Positions 1-9,338 of a stretch of DNA of 64,000 bases are shown piece after piece; the stretch's first letter is position 1, and each line of letters starts with the position of its first letter. The DNA lies in contig NZ_JBOEGM010000004.1 in the NCBI RefSeq assembly GCF_050633425.1, positions 124,001 through 188,000 on the forward strand, written 5' to 3'. The stretch comes from Pelagimonas sp050633425. GTDB lineage: Bacteria; Pseudomonadota; Alphaproteobacteria; Rhodobacterales; Rhodobacteraceae. The notes below the pieces were generated by a model. The model was not told where the DNA came from, searched no databases, and was given only the letters and a program-made list of their open reading frames with translations. Made by a program: the position numbers and the translations under genes.

Positions 1-48
1 AAAACCGATGCTCCATAACACCACAACAAGGGCAAACATCCGTCGCAT
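1..48 (-). CDS. N-terminal start of a cut-off gene, probably penicillin-binding protein 1C
   Basis: Only the first 16 codons are inside the window (MRRMFALVVVLWSIGF). They form a positively charged start followed by a hydrophobic stretch, as in a membrane anchor or signal peptide. The ATG shares one base with the TAA stop of the alpha-2-macroglobulin gene (TAATG), so the two are translationally coupled. In many proteobacteria the gene next to a YfhM-type alpha-2-macroglobulin is pbpC, a peptidoglycan glycosyltransferase thought to repair the wall after the macroglobulin traps a protease. The identity is inferred from that context only. Confidence 0.45.
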   Translation of the reverse strand, partial: MRRMFALVVVLWSIGF

Positions 49-3000
49 TAGGGCAAGATCACCACGCGACCAGAGTCTGTGTTCGCCCGGTAATCGGGGC
101 GGTACATGTCTTCGACCAAGGCGGCCGGATGATGGAAGTCACCGGGGGAAACCGCCCGCAGGATATAGGCCAATTGGATGGGTTTGTTACCTGACTGATT
201 GACCGCCGCCAAAAACCGATCTGACCGGAATTCGGAATGCTCGGCATAGGAAGGTTTTAGCCAATTCAGGGCACGCAGATCACCGGCCCGCAACAGGCTT
301 GGATTGTCGATCTCAAACCCCGCTGGCAATGGGTCATTGATCATCAACCGGGCATTGGTTTTATCCGCTGGCCGCACCGTCAGCACCGCCACCAAACGAT
401 CCCCCGCCTGAATATCACCCTCAAGCTTTTCGCCATCCATAGTGTAATATTCACGCGTGATTCCATAGCCATAGCCTGTCGCTGCAACCGCGCCGTCAGG
501 GATACCCAAGGTTGTCAGCGTGATATCCGTGGGCCGGTCCGACGTGTTGCGGATCTCGGTTGGATCCAATGTCGCCCCATCCACACGGCGCACAAATGGC
601 CCCGACAAAGGGGCCCCATTCACGCTAAGGCCTGACACGGTCGGATCCTGAACCATTGCATGCGCGGCCAGCAAGGTCCAAGATTGCTCTTGGGTCGACA
701 ACGGGCGGTTCACGTCCGCAATACGCCCGGTCAATGCCTCGCGATCTACCGCATCACTGCGCGCCTCAACCGCCAGCGACAAAACCCCGGCCGCGTCACG
801 TACTGAACTGCCGTAATCGGCGCGATAAATCCGGTCTTTGTTCCAAATCCGGTTCGGAACCAGACTTGCCGCGCTTGAAAACATCTGATCCGCGCGTTTT
901 TGATCCCCATAGGCCGCCAAAGCCGCACCCAATTGTGCCCTCGCCAGCGGAGTTGCAAATGCGGTGGCCCGTTCGTCCGCATAATAGCGCAAGTCCCCCA
1001 TCGCGGCCTCACCTTCGCGGGCCAAAACCATCAGCGCATAGGCAATGTCTTCGCCACCCTTATCGAAATCCGGCGCATAAGCGATACGATTGCGCAAATT
1101 GTCCAACGCGTTACGCCAAGCCAAAGCCGGAACCTCGTAGCCCGCATTTCGCGCCCGCCCAAGGAAGTCAGTGACATAAGCATCAAGCCAGAAATCACCC
1201 GAATAGGCCCCCCAAAGGCCAAAGGCCCCGTTTGGTGCCTGCCGTGTGAGCACCCGCGTTATGGATTGGTTGATCCGCAGTGCAATCCGGTCTGTATTGC
1301 CAAGACCCAATGGCTCGGCAATGGCGCTCATGTATAGCAAAGGCAACGCCTGCGACGTGACTTGTTCCGTACAGCCATACGGATAGCGATCCAGTGACGC
1401 CAACAGCCCCGGCGCATCAAACCGCGCCAAAGGTCCAGCGGAGACCAGCGCCGTCGAGCTTGCCAGTTGCAGCCCAGCAAACACCTCTTGGTCAAGCGTG
1501 AACGTCTGACCAGGGGCCAGTGACAACCGGCGGGTCGCCCCAATCGGCGGATCATTGGCACGCACACCCAAGGTGAGCGATTTGGTCAAAACCGCACCGT
1601 CGGGCATCGTCAATGCCACCTCAATCGCATGATCCCCGACCAAATCCGCGCGCAAGGGCACATCAAAGGCCAGCTTGCTGCCCTCTTCCAAACTCACCAT
1701 TTCTGGCAAAACAGATGTGTCTAGGCCAACACCATTAGCGGTGACGCGCAGGGGCATCTCACCCGTTGGCCCTTTGACATGGGTGAGCTCAAGATGCATC
1801 CGCGATGTATCACCGGGAGACAGGAAGCGCGGAACAGACGCGCTCATGACAACCGGATCGCGCACCAGCACATCAGCTTCGGCCTGACCAACACCAACAT
1901 CAGACCACGCCACCGCCATCAGCCGCACCGTGCCGTTAAAATCGGGCATATCGAAGGAGACTTCGGCGCGCCCTTGGGCATCGACGCTCACCAAACCGCT
2001 GAAATACGCCACCAACTCTTCGGTGGGGGGTGGGCTTTGCATCCGCATCCCGGCGGCATAGTCACCGCCAGACCGCACAGCGCCCATCGCGCCATTCATG
2101 CCGTCAATCAAGCGACCATATATATCCCGAATTTCAACACCCAACCGGCGTTGGCCAAAGTAATGGCCCGCTGGATCGGGCGACTGGAAACCGGTGAGGT
2201 TCAGGATACCCAAATCGACGGCTGCAACCGTGACATGGGCGGTCTCGCCTTCCTTGAGGCCTTTGATCTGTACCATCGCAGAAAGCGGTCCGCGCGGGGC
2301 CACCTCCGCAGGTACGTCAAACGCAACGTCGAGCTTGCGCGCCCCCGGATCGACGGCGGCATGGGCCAAACCCAAAGCGCGCGCGGGGTTTTGACCCGCC
2401 GCAACATCCATTGGACGGATCACCTGAGCGGTGACATAGACACCTGCCCCCCAATCTTCGGTTACAGGCAACTCAAGCGTGGTTTCACCTTCGCTTACAT
2501 CAATGGCTTGCATCGAAATCACCCGGTCCGCCAAAACAGTGACCAAGGCCTTACCTGCATAGCGTGGGGCCATGCGCAAACGCGCCGTATCGCCGGGCTT
2601 ATAGGCCGGTTTATCAAGCGACAATTCAAGCATGTCAGGCGTGTCAGTGGTATCGGCAGCGCCATACCACCCTGCATAGAAATCCATCGACGCTGCGACA
2701 TAGGCACCATCGGTGCGCTCAACCACAACCTCATAATGCCCCCACTCCACATCGGCGCTGATACGAAGCGGCTCGTCCCCAAGCAGGCCGGTGCCACGCG
2801 CCACAGTTTTACGGGTGGTGATCGGTTCCCAATGCCAATTGCCGTATTGCTGATACCATTGGTATCGCGTGCGCACACGATTGACCTGCCATGACACATC
2901 CATCACCTGCGGTTCCAAATCGGGACCAAGCGCAATGACATCAAACTCCGCTGACACCCCTTCGGGCAGTTCGTCGTCAAAGCCAGGACGGATGCCAATC

Positions 3001-5501
3001 ATCGGTGTGGCCGGTAAAACAGGGCGGGTGATGTCACGCTCAACCGGGCGGCCCGAGGCTTCGGACAAGCGCAGTGTTGCCCGCGCCATCATTGGGCGGC
3101 CTTTGGCATCAATATCCGGCAAAGGCAGATCAAGCACCGCCTTGCCCTGCGCATCCGTCACCAGATTGGCGGCAAAACTGTTGGTACGGACAATCCGGCC
3201 ATCATCATGACGGCCAAACTGATACCGCGGGAAGGACTTGAGCGAGGTTTGGCTCGAAAATTGCAGTTCCCCTTCGATGGGCAGGTCGGCACCAACCGCA
3301 CCAAACAGATACCGCGCCTCAACCCCAAGTTTGGGCGCGTCTAACGGATTAATTGGGCCATCGGGCAGCGCCAGATCAAAATCAATCCGCTCTGGTACAA
3401 AATCCTCAACCAAAACACTGGTGGTGGCGACAGCTTTGGCATCCGGGTCTGTATAAACCGCGATCTGCCATGTGCCGCGTGGGACCGACGGGGCCAAAGG
3501 CAGGGTGTAAACATGACCTCCCTCCTGCCCGCCATCGGAAATGTGGCGCGAATACTCAACCCCATCGGGGCGCGTCAGAACCGCGGTCAAAGGGAGATCT
3601 TCAAGGGCAGAAGCTTTGGCATCCCGCAAAAGCGTGGTCACATAAATGACTTCACCCGCACGGTAAGCCCCGCGATCTGTCGTCAAAAACGTATCGACAG
3701 GTCCGGCAGGGTCGCGTCCTTCGACACCACGATCAGACAGATCAAAAGCCGGATCGGTCAGCGACAAAAACGCCAGATCCTCGTCCCCACGTTTGGCCGT
3801 AACAAGAGCCGCCTTGGTGCCACCCTTGCCACGCAACAAACCCGGCCCAAATTGCGCAACGCCCTTGGCATCCGTCAGCACAGTCGCCAAAACCCGGTTT
3901 GCAGACGACATCAGCGAAATTTCCAGCCCTTCCAACGCACTTGCATCGCCAAGCCCACGGGCAAACACAGTGAGGCCGTCATTGCCCTGCAGGGTGGTCA
4001 AACCAATGTCCGAGAGCAAAAACCATTGCGTCGCACGGCCGTCTGAAAACTCTTCGCTGTTGGGAACGGAAGCCGTGAGCGCATAGACCCCGGCGGGCAA
4101 GTCACCCACAACATCCCCCATCGGCAGCCGGGTGGTGATATCGGTGTTCAGGCGGTTTTCAACCTCACCTTTGCCGCGCCATATCTCTTCTGCGATGTCG
4201 CGGCTAAAATGCTGTTCTTCCCATTTCGACAGGGGCTTACCAAAATAGCTGTCTTGAATCGCACGCAACAGGTTGCGATCAGACACCCGGCGCAAAACAA
4301 GGTCAACTTCGGCCAAATTGACCGTTTCAATCGGCAAACCTGCATCAGCTGAGCGCGGCAAGACATAGGCACGACCGGGAAATCCCACCTTTGGGTCGCG
4401 GTCACGCACGTAGGCGGTGATGTCAGTGTTGCGGATCAGCGTTTCACCGCTATCGGCGGGCAGGCCCGACCGGAACGTCACCGTATATCGGCCACCATGT
4501 TCCAAGCCCGAAACGCAAATTCGACGATCATCGACAGTCACAGCCATGCGCGGGTCGGGCAGGCGGACATAGGGCGCGTAATCAACCCCGGCTCGCACCA
4601 GCTTTTCCGAGAATTCAACGCAAATGCGCGGATCGGAGCTATCGGCCTCAACCAAATGTTCCTGAATGCGAAAACCGTATTTGCCAATGGCCGTATCCAG
4701 CAACTCTGTTACATCATCGCGCGATCCATAAAACTCAGCCAAACGAAGCGCTGGAATCATGTCGCGCCCACGGCCCATCTGTTCCAAGGCCGTCGCCATA
4801 TCATACAGCGAATCCATCAACTCAGGCACCTCGGCCGCACGCAGATAGGCATTGATCGAAGCGAAATAGGCGCGTTGGCGATATTTACGCTGTTCTGACC
4901 CTTTGATTTGCTTGGCAAAACGCGCAGACAAACGCCCGTATCGAAGCCAGTCCTGAGCTTCGTCGGTTTGGGCGGTGACCGCTGCGGCCCAGTGGGTCGC
5001 ATCGCGCAGATTGCCAGACTTGGCATTTTTATCTGCCGCATCAATCAAGGCCCGCGGGCTCCATTGGCCGCCCGCGTGACGCGCCCCCAACGCCGCCGCT
5101 TCGGTTCGGGCTCTCTCCAGATCTATGTCATTCAAGAAATCGAGATCCAATCGACGATCTGCGGCTCTGGTCTGAGCCTCGGGGGCCGTGTCTCGGACAA
5201 AGGCCGAGATCGCGCCGTCATAAGGCGCGCGATCCGACACCACCGATTTGGGGAAGCAGGAATTTGACCGAGAATTAAAGGTAAACGCCCGACACTCAGG
5301 GTTATCAAGGCAAAGCTTTTGGCAAGCTTCCAGCGAGGTATCGAACAGAGACTGCAAATCGGTTCCGACGAAATCCACATCGCGCGTCACAATAAGCCGT
5401 CTGTCTGGTATCGCAGAACTTTCGGTGTCTTGGGCAGAAACTGTGGGGGCAATTGCCAATCCAGCCAGCCCCAGCACGAAGGCCATCACAAAACGTCGCA
5501 T
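48..5501 (-). CDS. Bacterial alpha-2-macroglobulin family protein with N-terminal PAN/Apple domain
   Basis: A large periplasmic protease-trapping protein (1817 aa), within the size range of bacterial YfhM/MagD-type alpha-2-macroglobulins. Residues 1-23 are a Sec signal peptide ending TVSA-QD; no lipobox is present, unlike the E. coli lipoprotein. Residues about 40-90 carry a Cys-rich PAN/Apple-like domain (Cys pattern in CQKLCLDNPECRAF). Macroglobulin beta-domains follow. The thioester motif CTEQ is intact at C1377, so covalent trapping should be possible, and the alpha-alpha toroid region follows it. The start has a good ribosome binding site (AAAAGGAG). It is coupled to the next gene, probably pbpC. 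The family assignment is firm; the PAN domain is a call by eye. Confidence 0.93.
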   Translation of the reverse strand: MRRFVMAFVLGLAGLAIAPTVSAQDTESSAIPDRRLIVTRDVDFVGTDLQSLFDTSLEACQKLCLDNPECRAFTFNSRSNSCFPKSVVSDRAPYDGAISAFVRDTAPEAQTRAADRRLDLDFLNDIDLERARTEAAALGARHAGGQWSPRALIDAADKNAKSGNLRDATHWAAAVTAQTDEAQDWLRYGRLSARFAKQIKGSEQRKYRQRAYFASINAYLRAAEVPELMDSLYDMATALEQMGRGRDMIPALRLAEFYGSRDDVTELLDTAIGKYGFRIQEHLVEADSSDPRICVEFSEKLVRAGVDYAPYVRLPDPRMAVTVDDRRICVSGLEHGGRYTVTFRSGLPADSGETLIRNTDITAYVRDRDPKVGFPGRAYVLPRSADAGLPIETVNLAEVDLVLRRVSDRNLLRAIQDSYFGKPLSKWEEQHFSRDIAEEIWRGKGEVENRLNTDITTRLPMGDVVGDLPAGVYALTASVPNSEEFSDGRATQWFLLSDIGLTTLQGNDGLTVFARGLGDASALEGLEISLMSSANRVLATVLTDAKGVAQFGPGLLRGKGGTKAALVTAKRGDEDLAFLSLTDPAFDLSDRGVEGRDPAGPVDTFLTTDRGAYRAGEVIYVTTLLRDAKASALEDLPLTAVLTRPDGVEYSRHISDGGQEGGHVYTLPLAPSVPRGTWQIAVYTDPDAKAVATTSVLVEDFVPERIDFDLALPDGPINPLDAPKLGVEARYLFGAVGADLPIEGELQFSSQTSLKSFPRYQFGRHDDGRIVRTNSFAANLVTDAQGKAVLDLPLPDIDAKGRPMMARATLRLSEASGRPVERDITRPVLPATPMIGIRPGFDDELPEGVSAEFDVIALGPDLEPQVMDVSWQVNRVRTRYQWYQQYGNWHWEPITTRKTVARGTGLLGDEPLRISADVEWGHYEVVVERTDGAYVAASMDFYAGWYGAADTTDTPDMLELSLDKPAYKPGDTARLRMAPRYAGKALVTVLADRVISMQAIDVSEGETTLELPVTEDWGAGVYVTAQVIRPMDVAAGQNPARALGLAHAAVDPGARKLDVAFDVPAEVAPRGPLSAMVQIKGLKEGETAHVTVAAVDLGILNLTGFQSPDPAGHYFGQRRLGVEIRDIYGRLIDGMNGAMGAVRSGGDYAAGMRMQSPPPTEELVAYFSGLVSVDAQGRAEVSFDMPDFNGTVRLMAVAWSDVGVGQAEADVLVRDPVVMSASVPRFLSPGDTSRMHLELTHVKGPTGEMPLRVTANGVGLDTSVLPEMVSLEEGSKLAFDVPLRADLVGDHAIEVALTMPDGAVLTKSLTLGVRANDPPIGATRRLSLAPGQTFTLDQEVFAGLQLASSTALVSAGPLARFDAPGLLASLDRYPYGCTEQVTSQALPLLYMSAIAEPLGLGNTDRIALRINQSITRVLTRQAPNGAFGLWGAYSGDFWLDAYVTDFLGRARNAGYEVPALAWRNALDNLRNRIAYAPDFDKGGEDIAYALMVLAREGEAAMGDLRYYADERATAFATPLARAQLGAALAAYGDQKRADQMFSSAASLVPNRIWNKDRIYRADYGSSVRDAAGVLSLAVEARSDAVDREALTGRIADVNRPLSTQEQSWTLLAAHAMVQDPTVSGLSVNGAPLSGPFVRRVDGATLDPTEIRNTSDRPTDITLTTLGIPDGAVAATGYGYGITREYYTMDGEKLEGDIQAGDRLVAVLTVRPADKTNARLMINDPLPAGFEIDNPSLLRAGDLRALNWLKPSYAEHSEFRSDRFLAAVNQSGNKPIQLAYILRAVSPGDFHHPAALVEDMYRPDYRANTDSGRVVILP

Positions 5502-5626
5502 GAAAATGCTCCTTTTCGGTCAATGCCTTTATGCTGCCATGCGTCCCGGATTCGAACAAGGCTGGCATTTTAAACTGATGTTCACCCCCAGCGCGCAAAA
5601 GTGCGATGCACGCAGGAGGATATGGA

Positions 5627-8158
5627 ATGAGTTTGGCCTCACGTCTGGCCGATGAACGACGCGCGCGGCTGGCAGCGGAACGCCTGTTAGACCTCAAACA
5701 GAAAGAACTGTTTGAGGCCAATCGCCGTTTGGGTCAACACGCCAGACAGTTGAGCAATGAGATCAAAGAAACCCGAACTGAGGTGGCTCAGGTTCGGCAA
5801 CGGCACCAGCGTGTCGTGCACGAATTGGGCGAAGCCACACAGCGCATTGAAGTTGTAACCGATCAACTGTGGAAGGCTTTGAAGTCCATTCAAGATGGAT
5901 TTGCGCTGTTCGATCCAGACGGGTGTATCGAATTGGCCAATCATGCCTATCTGTCTATTTTTGACGGGATCGATGATATTGGTCCGGGGTCCAGTTATGT
6001 CCAAGTGTTGGAAGTCTTATCCGAAGAAGGACTGGTTGACCTGCAAGGCGAATCTGCCGTGTCGTGGCGGGATCATATGCTGGCGCGCTGGGAAGAACCG
6101 ACGATTCCCCCGCAAACAATTCGCCTTTGGAATGGCCGTTTCATTAAAATCCAAGATAAACGACTGCCCGATGGCGGTGTTGTTAGCCTTGCGGTTGATA
6201 TCACCGATCTGGCGCGCATGTGGTCCGCGGTCAACGAACTGCCGGATGGCTTTGTCATGTATGACCCCGAGGACCGGCTGCTTATGTGCAACGAGCCTTA
6301 CAAAGAAATCTACAGCGCATCGGCCCCCGCGATGGAGCCTGGCACCCCGTTTGAGGAAATCCTGAGATACGGGCTTGAGCGCGGGCAATATACCGAAGCG
6401 CTTGGCCGGGAAGAGGAGTGGATCGAAGAGCGCCTCAAGCATCACCGCGCGGCCCGTTCTCAGATCGAACAGCGCTTGGAAGACGGTCGCTGGATCAGAG
6501 TCTATGAAAGCCAGACAAGCGATGGCGGGCGTGTTGGTTTGCGCATCGACGTCACGCAAATCAAAGAAGATCAGCAACGCCTCAAGGAGGCGATGAACCG
6601 GGCCGAGGCAGCGAACCGTGCAAAATCCGCCTTCCTCGCCAATATGAGCCACGAAATCCGCACTCCGATGAACGGTGTTGTTGGCATGGCTGATCTGATG
6701 ATGGAAACCGATCTTTGCGAAGAGCAAAGCCTTTATGTTGATACGATCCGAAGCTCCGGTGAGGCGCTTCTTGTTATCATCAATGACATTCTCGATTACT
6801 CCAAAATCGAAGCCGAGAAACTGGTCCTACACCCAGAACCATTTGATTTAGAACGCGCAATTCACGAAGTTGTCATGCTGTTACAGCCAACAGCCCGCGA
6901 CAAGGACATCGCTCTCTTGGTCGATTACGACATGTTCCTGTCGACCCGATTTATCGGCGACGTTGGGCGTTTCCGTCAAATCATGACCAATCTGCTTGGA
7001 AATGCGGTGAAATTCACCGTCGAAGGCCATGTTCTCGTGCGGGTGGTTGGCGTCGCAGATGACGAAGGTGAAACCGCCATTCACCTGACGATCGAAGACA
7101 CCGGAATTGGCATTCCACCTGACAAGGTGGATCATGTCTTTGGCGAATTCAATCAGGTCGAAGATGAGCGAAACCGCAAGTTTGAAGGCACCGGTCTTGG
7201 CCTCGCCATTACCCGGCGCTTGGTGGAATTGATGGGCGGTGAAGTCTGGGCCGAATCCGAATTGGGCAAGGGGAGCTGCTTTGGATTGCGCGTCGTTCTT
7301 CCCGCCGAAGAGCCTGTGGTTTTCGACACCGCCAAATTGCCCGATCATCTAAAGAGCGTTTTGATTGTCGATGATCACAGCGCAAACCGAACGATCATGT
7401 CCAAGCAACTCGAAGTTTTGGGTCTCAAGACAGAATACTGCAAGACCGGCTCAGAAGTGATCGACCTTATGGCCACACCTCCCGACATGATGATCCTCGA
7501 GCAGGAGCTTCCTGATATGGAGGCCGTGGAGCTTGTGTCTCATCTGAGAGGCGCGGGCCATCGCATTCCTGTCGTTGTGCTGTCCGACAATCCCGGGCAA
7601 GTCAAAATCGACAATGACAAAGGCATTATTGCAGTGCTGCAAAAGCCTGTGCCGCGCCGGATTTTGTTTAGCACGTTGGAAAAAGTCGGCCCGGCGCTCC
7701 GAGCAGAGGTCGCTCCAAAGTCTGACACACCAACAGAAAAACCCGCCCAAACTGAAAATCCTGAGCTGATCCTCGATGTCATTGTGGCCGAGGACAATAA
7801 GACCAACCAATTGGTCTTCAAAAAAATGGCGGCCAGCTTCAACGTAGAATTACGCTTTGCTAACAATGGCTTAGAAGCCGTTGAGGAATACCAGAAACAG
7901 CGCCCCGACCTGATATTCATGGACATTTCCATGCCTCAAATGGATGGCAAGCAAGCCACCCGCGAAATTCGCAGGATCGAGGGGGCCGGTGATCAAGTTC
8001 CCATTGTTGCGGTTACCGCCCACGCAATGACTGGCGACAAAGAAAGCATTCTTGAAGCGGGGTTAGACGATTACCTGACCAAGCCGCTCCGCAAAGCGCA
8101 TTTGGCAGAGAAAATCGCCTATTACACCAAAATTATTAAAGCCGAACGTGGGGATTAA
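5627..8158 (+). CDS. Hybrid sensor histidine kinase with two PAS-like and two receiver domains
   Basis: A soluble 843-aa hybrid kinase; no transmembrane segment is visible, so it probably senses a cytoplasmic signal. The start at MSLASRL is preferred because AGGAGG lies 7 bases upstream. Order: coiled coil (about 1-85), two PAS-like domains (about 85-310), HisKA with phospho-accepting H342 (NMSHEIRTPMNG), HATPase with N-box NLLGNAVKF, DTGIGIP and GTGLGLAI, then two receivers. The first receiver has Glu (E625, in ILEQELPD) where the acceptor Asp should be, so it is probably a pseudo-receiver. The second is canonical with D766 (FMDISMPQMDG) and the late KP lysine. No Hpt domain or partner response regulator is adjacent. 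It overlaps the convergent yaaA by 4 bp. Confidence 0.92.
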   Translation: MSLASRLADERRARLAAERLLDLKQKELFEANRRLGQHARQLSNEIKETRTEVAQVRQRHQRVVHELGEATQRIEVVTDQLWKALKSIQDGFALFDPDGCIELANHAYLSIFDGIDDIGPGSSYVQVLEVLSEEGLVDLQGESAVSWRDHMLARWEEPTIPPQTIRLWNGRFIKIQDKRLPDGGVVSLAVDITDLARMWSAVNELPDGFVMYDPEDRLLMCNEPYKEIYSASAPAMEPGTPFEEILRYGLERGQYTEALGREEEWIEERLKHHRAARSQIEQRLEDGRWIRVYESQTSDGGRVGLRIDVTQIKEDQQRLKEAMNRAEAANRAKSAFLANMSHEIRTPMNGVVGMADLMMETDLCEEQSLYVDTIRSSGEALLVIINDILDYSKIEAEKLVLHPEPFDLERAIHEVVMLLQPTARDKDIALLVDYDMFLSTRFIGDVGRFRQIMTNLLGNAVKFTVEGHVLVRVVGVADDEGETAIHLTIEDTGIGIPPDKVDHVFGEFNQVEDERNRKFEGTGLGLAITRRLVELMGGEVWAESELGKGSCFGLRVVLPAEEPVVFDTAKLPDHLKSVLIVDDHSANRTIMSKQLEVLGLKTEYCKTGSEVIDLMATPPDMMILEQELPDMEAVELVSHLRGAGHRIPVVVLSDNPGQVKIDNDKGIIAVLQKPVPRRILFSTLEKVGPALRAEVAPKSDTPTEKPAQTENPELILDVIVAEDNKTNQLVFKKMAASFNVELRFANNGLEAVEEYQKQRPDLIFMDISMPQMDGKQATREIRRIEGAGDQVPIVAVTAHAMTGDKESILEAGLDDYLTKPLRKAHLAEKIAYYTKIIKAERGD

Positions 8159-8928
8159 CCCGCATCTGCCGGGCGCACAAAAACCGGTTTGTCCGGTTCA
8201 GACATCTCAGGCTGATAGACATATCCGCCAAGGTCAAACCGTGTGATGGCGTCAGGGTCTACCAACCTGTTTTGCACGATAAATCGCGCCATTGCGCCGC
8301 GCGCGCGCTTGGCGAAAAAGCTGACAATCTTTGGTGACCCGTTTTTGTCTTCCATAAACTGCGGTGTGATCACTCTTGGTTTCAATGATTTAGCCGGAAC
8401 TGCACCAAAATATTCCTGACTGGCGCAATTGATCAGCACGTCAGTTTGGATGTCCTCAGCCTGTGCATTTAGCGCTTTGGCGATGTGGTCGCGCCAGTAT
8501 TCGTACAGGCTCCCGCCCCGTCTGGTTTTCAACCGTGACCCCATCTCAAGCCTGTAGGCTTGCATCGCGTCCAAAGGGCGCAACACCCCATAAAGACCGG
8601 ATAAAATACGTAAATGATCCTGCGCCCAGGCCATTTCCGCGGCGTCCAGCGTGCCGGCTTCTAATCCCGTATAGGTATCACCAGCAAAAGCCAGCGCAGC
8701 GGGGCGCACATCTTCTGGGGCTGGCGTTTCAGAATAGGCCCGAAACCGATCCCGGTTCAGTCGGGCCAGATCGTCACTCAGGTCCATCAACCCTTTTAGG
8801 TCGCCCAATGTCAAATTGCGCATCGTTTTGGCCAAACGGTTCGCGTCGGCGGTCATTTGCGGCTCTGTCATCTCCACCTGCCGCTCGCTCCAATCCAGCC
8901 GTTTGGCCGGGGAAATCACCACCAACAT
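8155..8928 (-). CDS. yaaA: YaaA family peroxide-stress / DNA-binding protein
   Basis: A member of the YaaA (DUF328/UPF0246) family, which in E. coli lowers free intracellular iron during peroxide stress and binds DNA. The N-terminal MLVVISPAKRLDW and the later RILSGLYGVLRPLD and YWRDHIAKAL blocks are family hallmarks. The length from the MLVV start is 257 aa, normal for the family. That start is supported by AAAGGAG 8 bases upstream; a longer in-frame reading exists but lacks family similarity. It converges on the hybrid kinase with a 4-bp overlap. Confidence 0.93.
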   Translation of the reverse strand: MLVVISPAKRLDWSERQVEMTEPQMTADANRLAKTMRNLTLGDLKGLMDLSDDLARLNRDRFRAYSETPAPEDVRPAALAFAGDTYTGLEAGTLDAAEMAWAQDHLRILSGLYGVLRPLDAMQAYRLEMGSRLKTRRGGSLYEYWRDHIAKALNAQAEDIQTDVLINCASQEYFGAVPAKSLKPRVITPQFMEDKNGSPKIVSFFAKRARGAMARFIVQNRLVDPDAITRFDLGGYVYQPEMSEPDKPVFVRPADAG

Positions 8929-9082
8929 CTGCGCACTCCTTTGCTTTGTTCTTGATTTAGTCCAACCCAAGGCAAAGGTCCAGTTTCGCAGCCAACCAGC
9001 GGTCATTTTTGCCAGCATTTCGCGACTCACGAGATTGCGTTACAGTACCTGCACTTTTGAAGTGTTTATTTGGAGAAGCCCA

Positions 9083-9334
9083 ATGTCGATATTACGACTG
9101 GCCGCATTGGCCCCTTTTGCGATTGTCGCAGCAACATCTTCTGCATCCGCCTGGCAGGACACATCCTACCCTTATCCATGGAATCGCGGCTGTGACAAAG
9201 ACAACTGCTATGAGCCCTATACAGCGTATCAAAACGGCCATTATTCACACTTGACCTGTAAAGATCCGCACAAATACCTCACCTATGTCGGGGACAAACT
9301 TACCTGCGTTCCCCATGCTCGGGTGGCAAAATAA
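9083..9334 (+). CDS. Small secreted cysteine-containing protein of unknown function
   Basis: An 83-aa protein with a clear Sec signal peptide (MSILRLAALAPFAIVAATSSASA-WQD). The mature part is about 60 residues, rich in Tyr and His with four Cys (GCDKDNC, LTCKD, LTCVPH), which suggests two disulfides in the periplasm. GGAG lies 8 bases before the ATG. It is isolated between the minus-strand genes yaaA and recQ. I do not recognise a family. Confidence 0.75.
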   Translation: MSILRLAALAPFAIVAATSSASAWQDTSYPYPWNRGCDKDNCYEPYTAYQNGHYSHLTCKDPHKYLTYVGDKLTCVPHARVAK

Positions 9335-9338
9335 TCGT

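Noticed and set aside
1779..2894. 371-aa plus-strand open frame inside the alpha-2-macroglobulin gene
   Set aside because: It is antisense to a clearly real gene, has shadow composition (His/Arg-rich) and no similarity.
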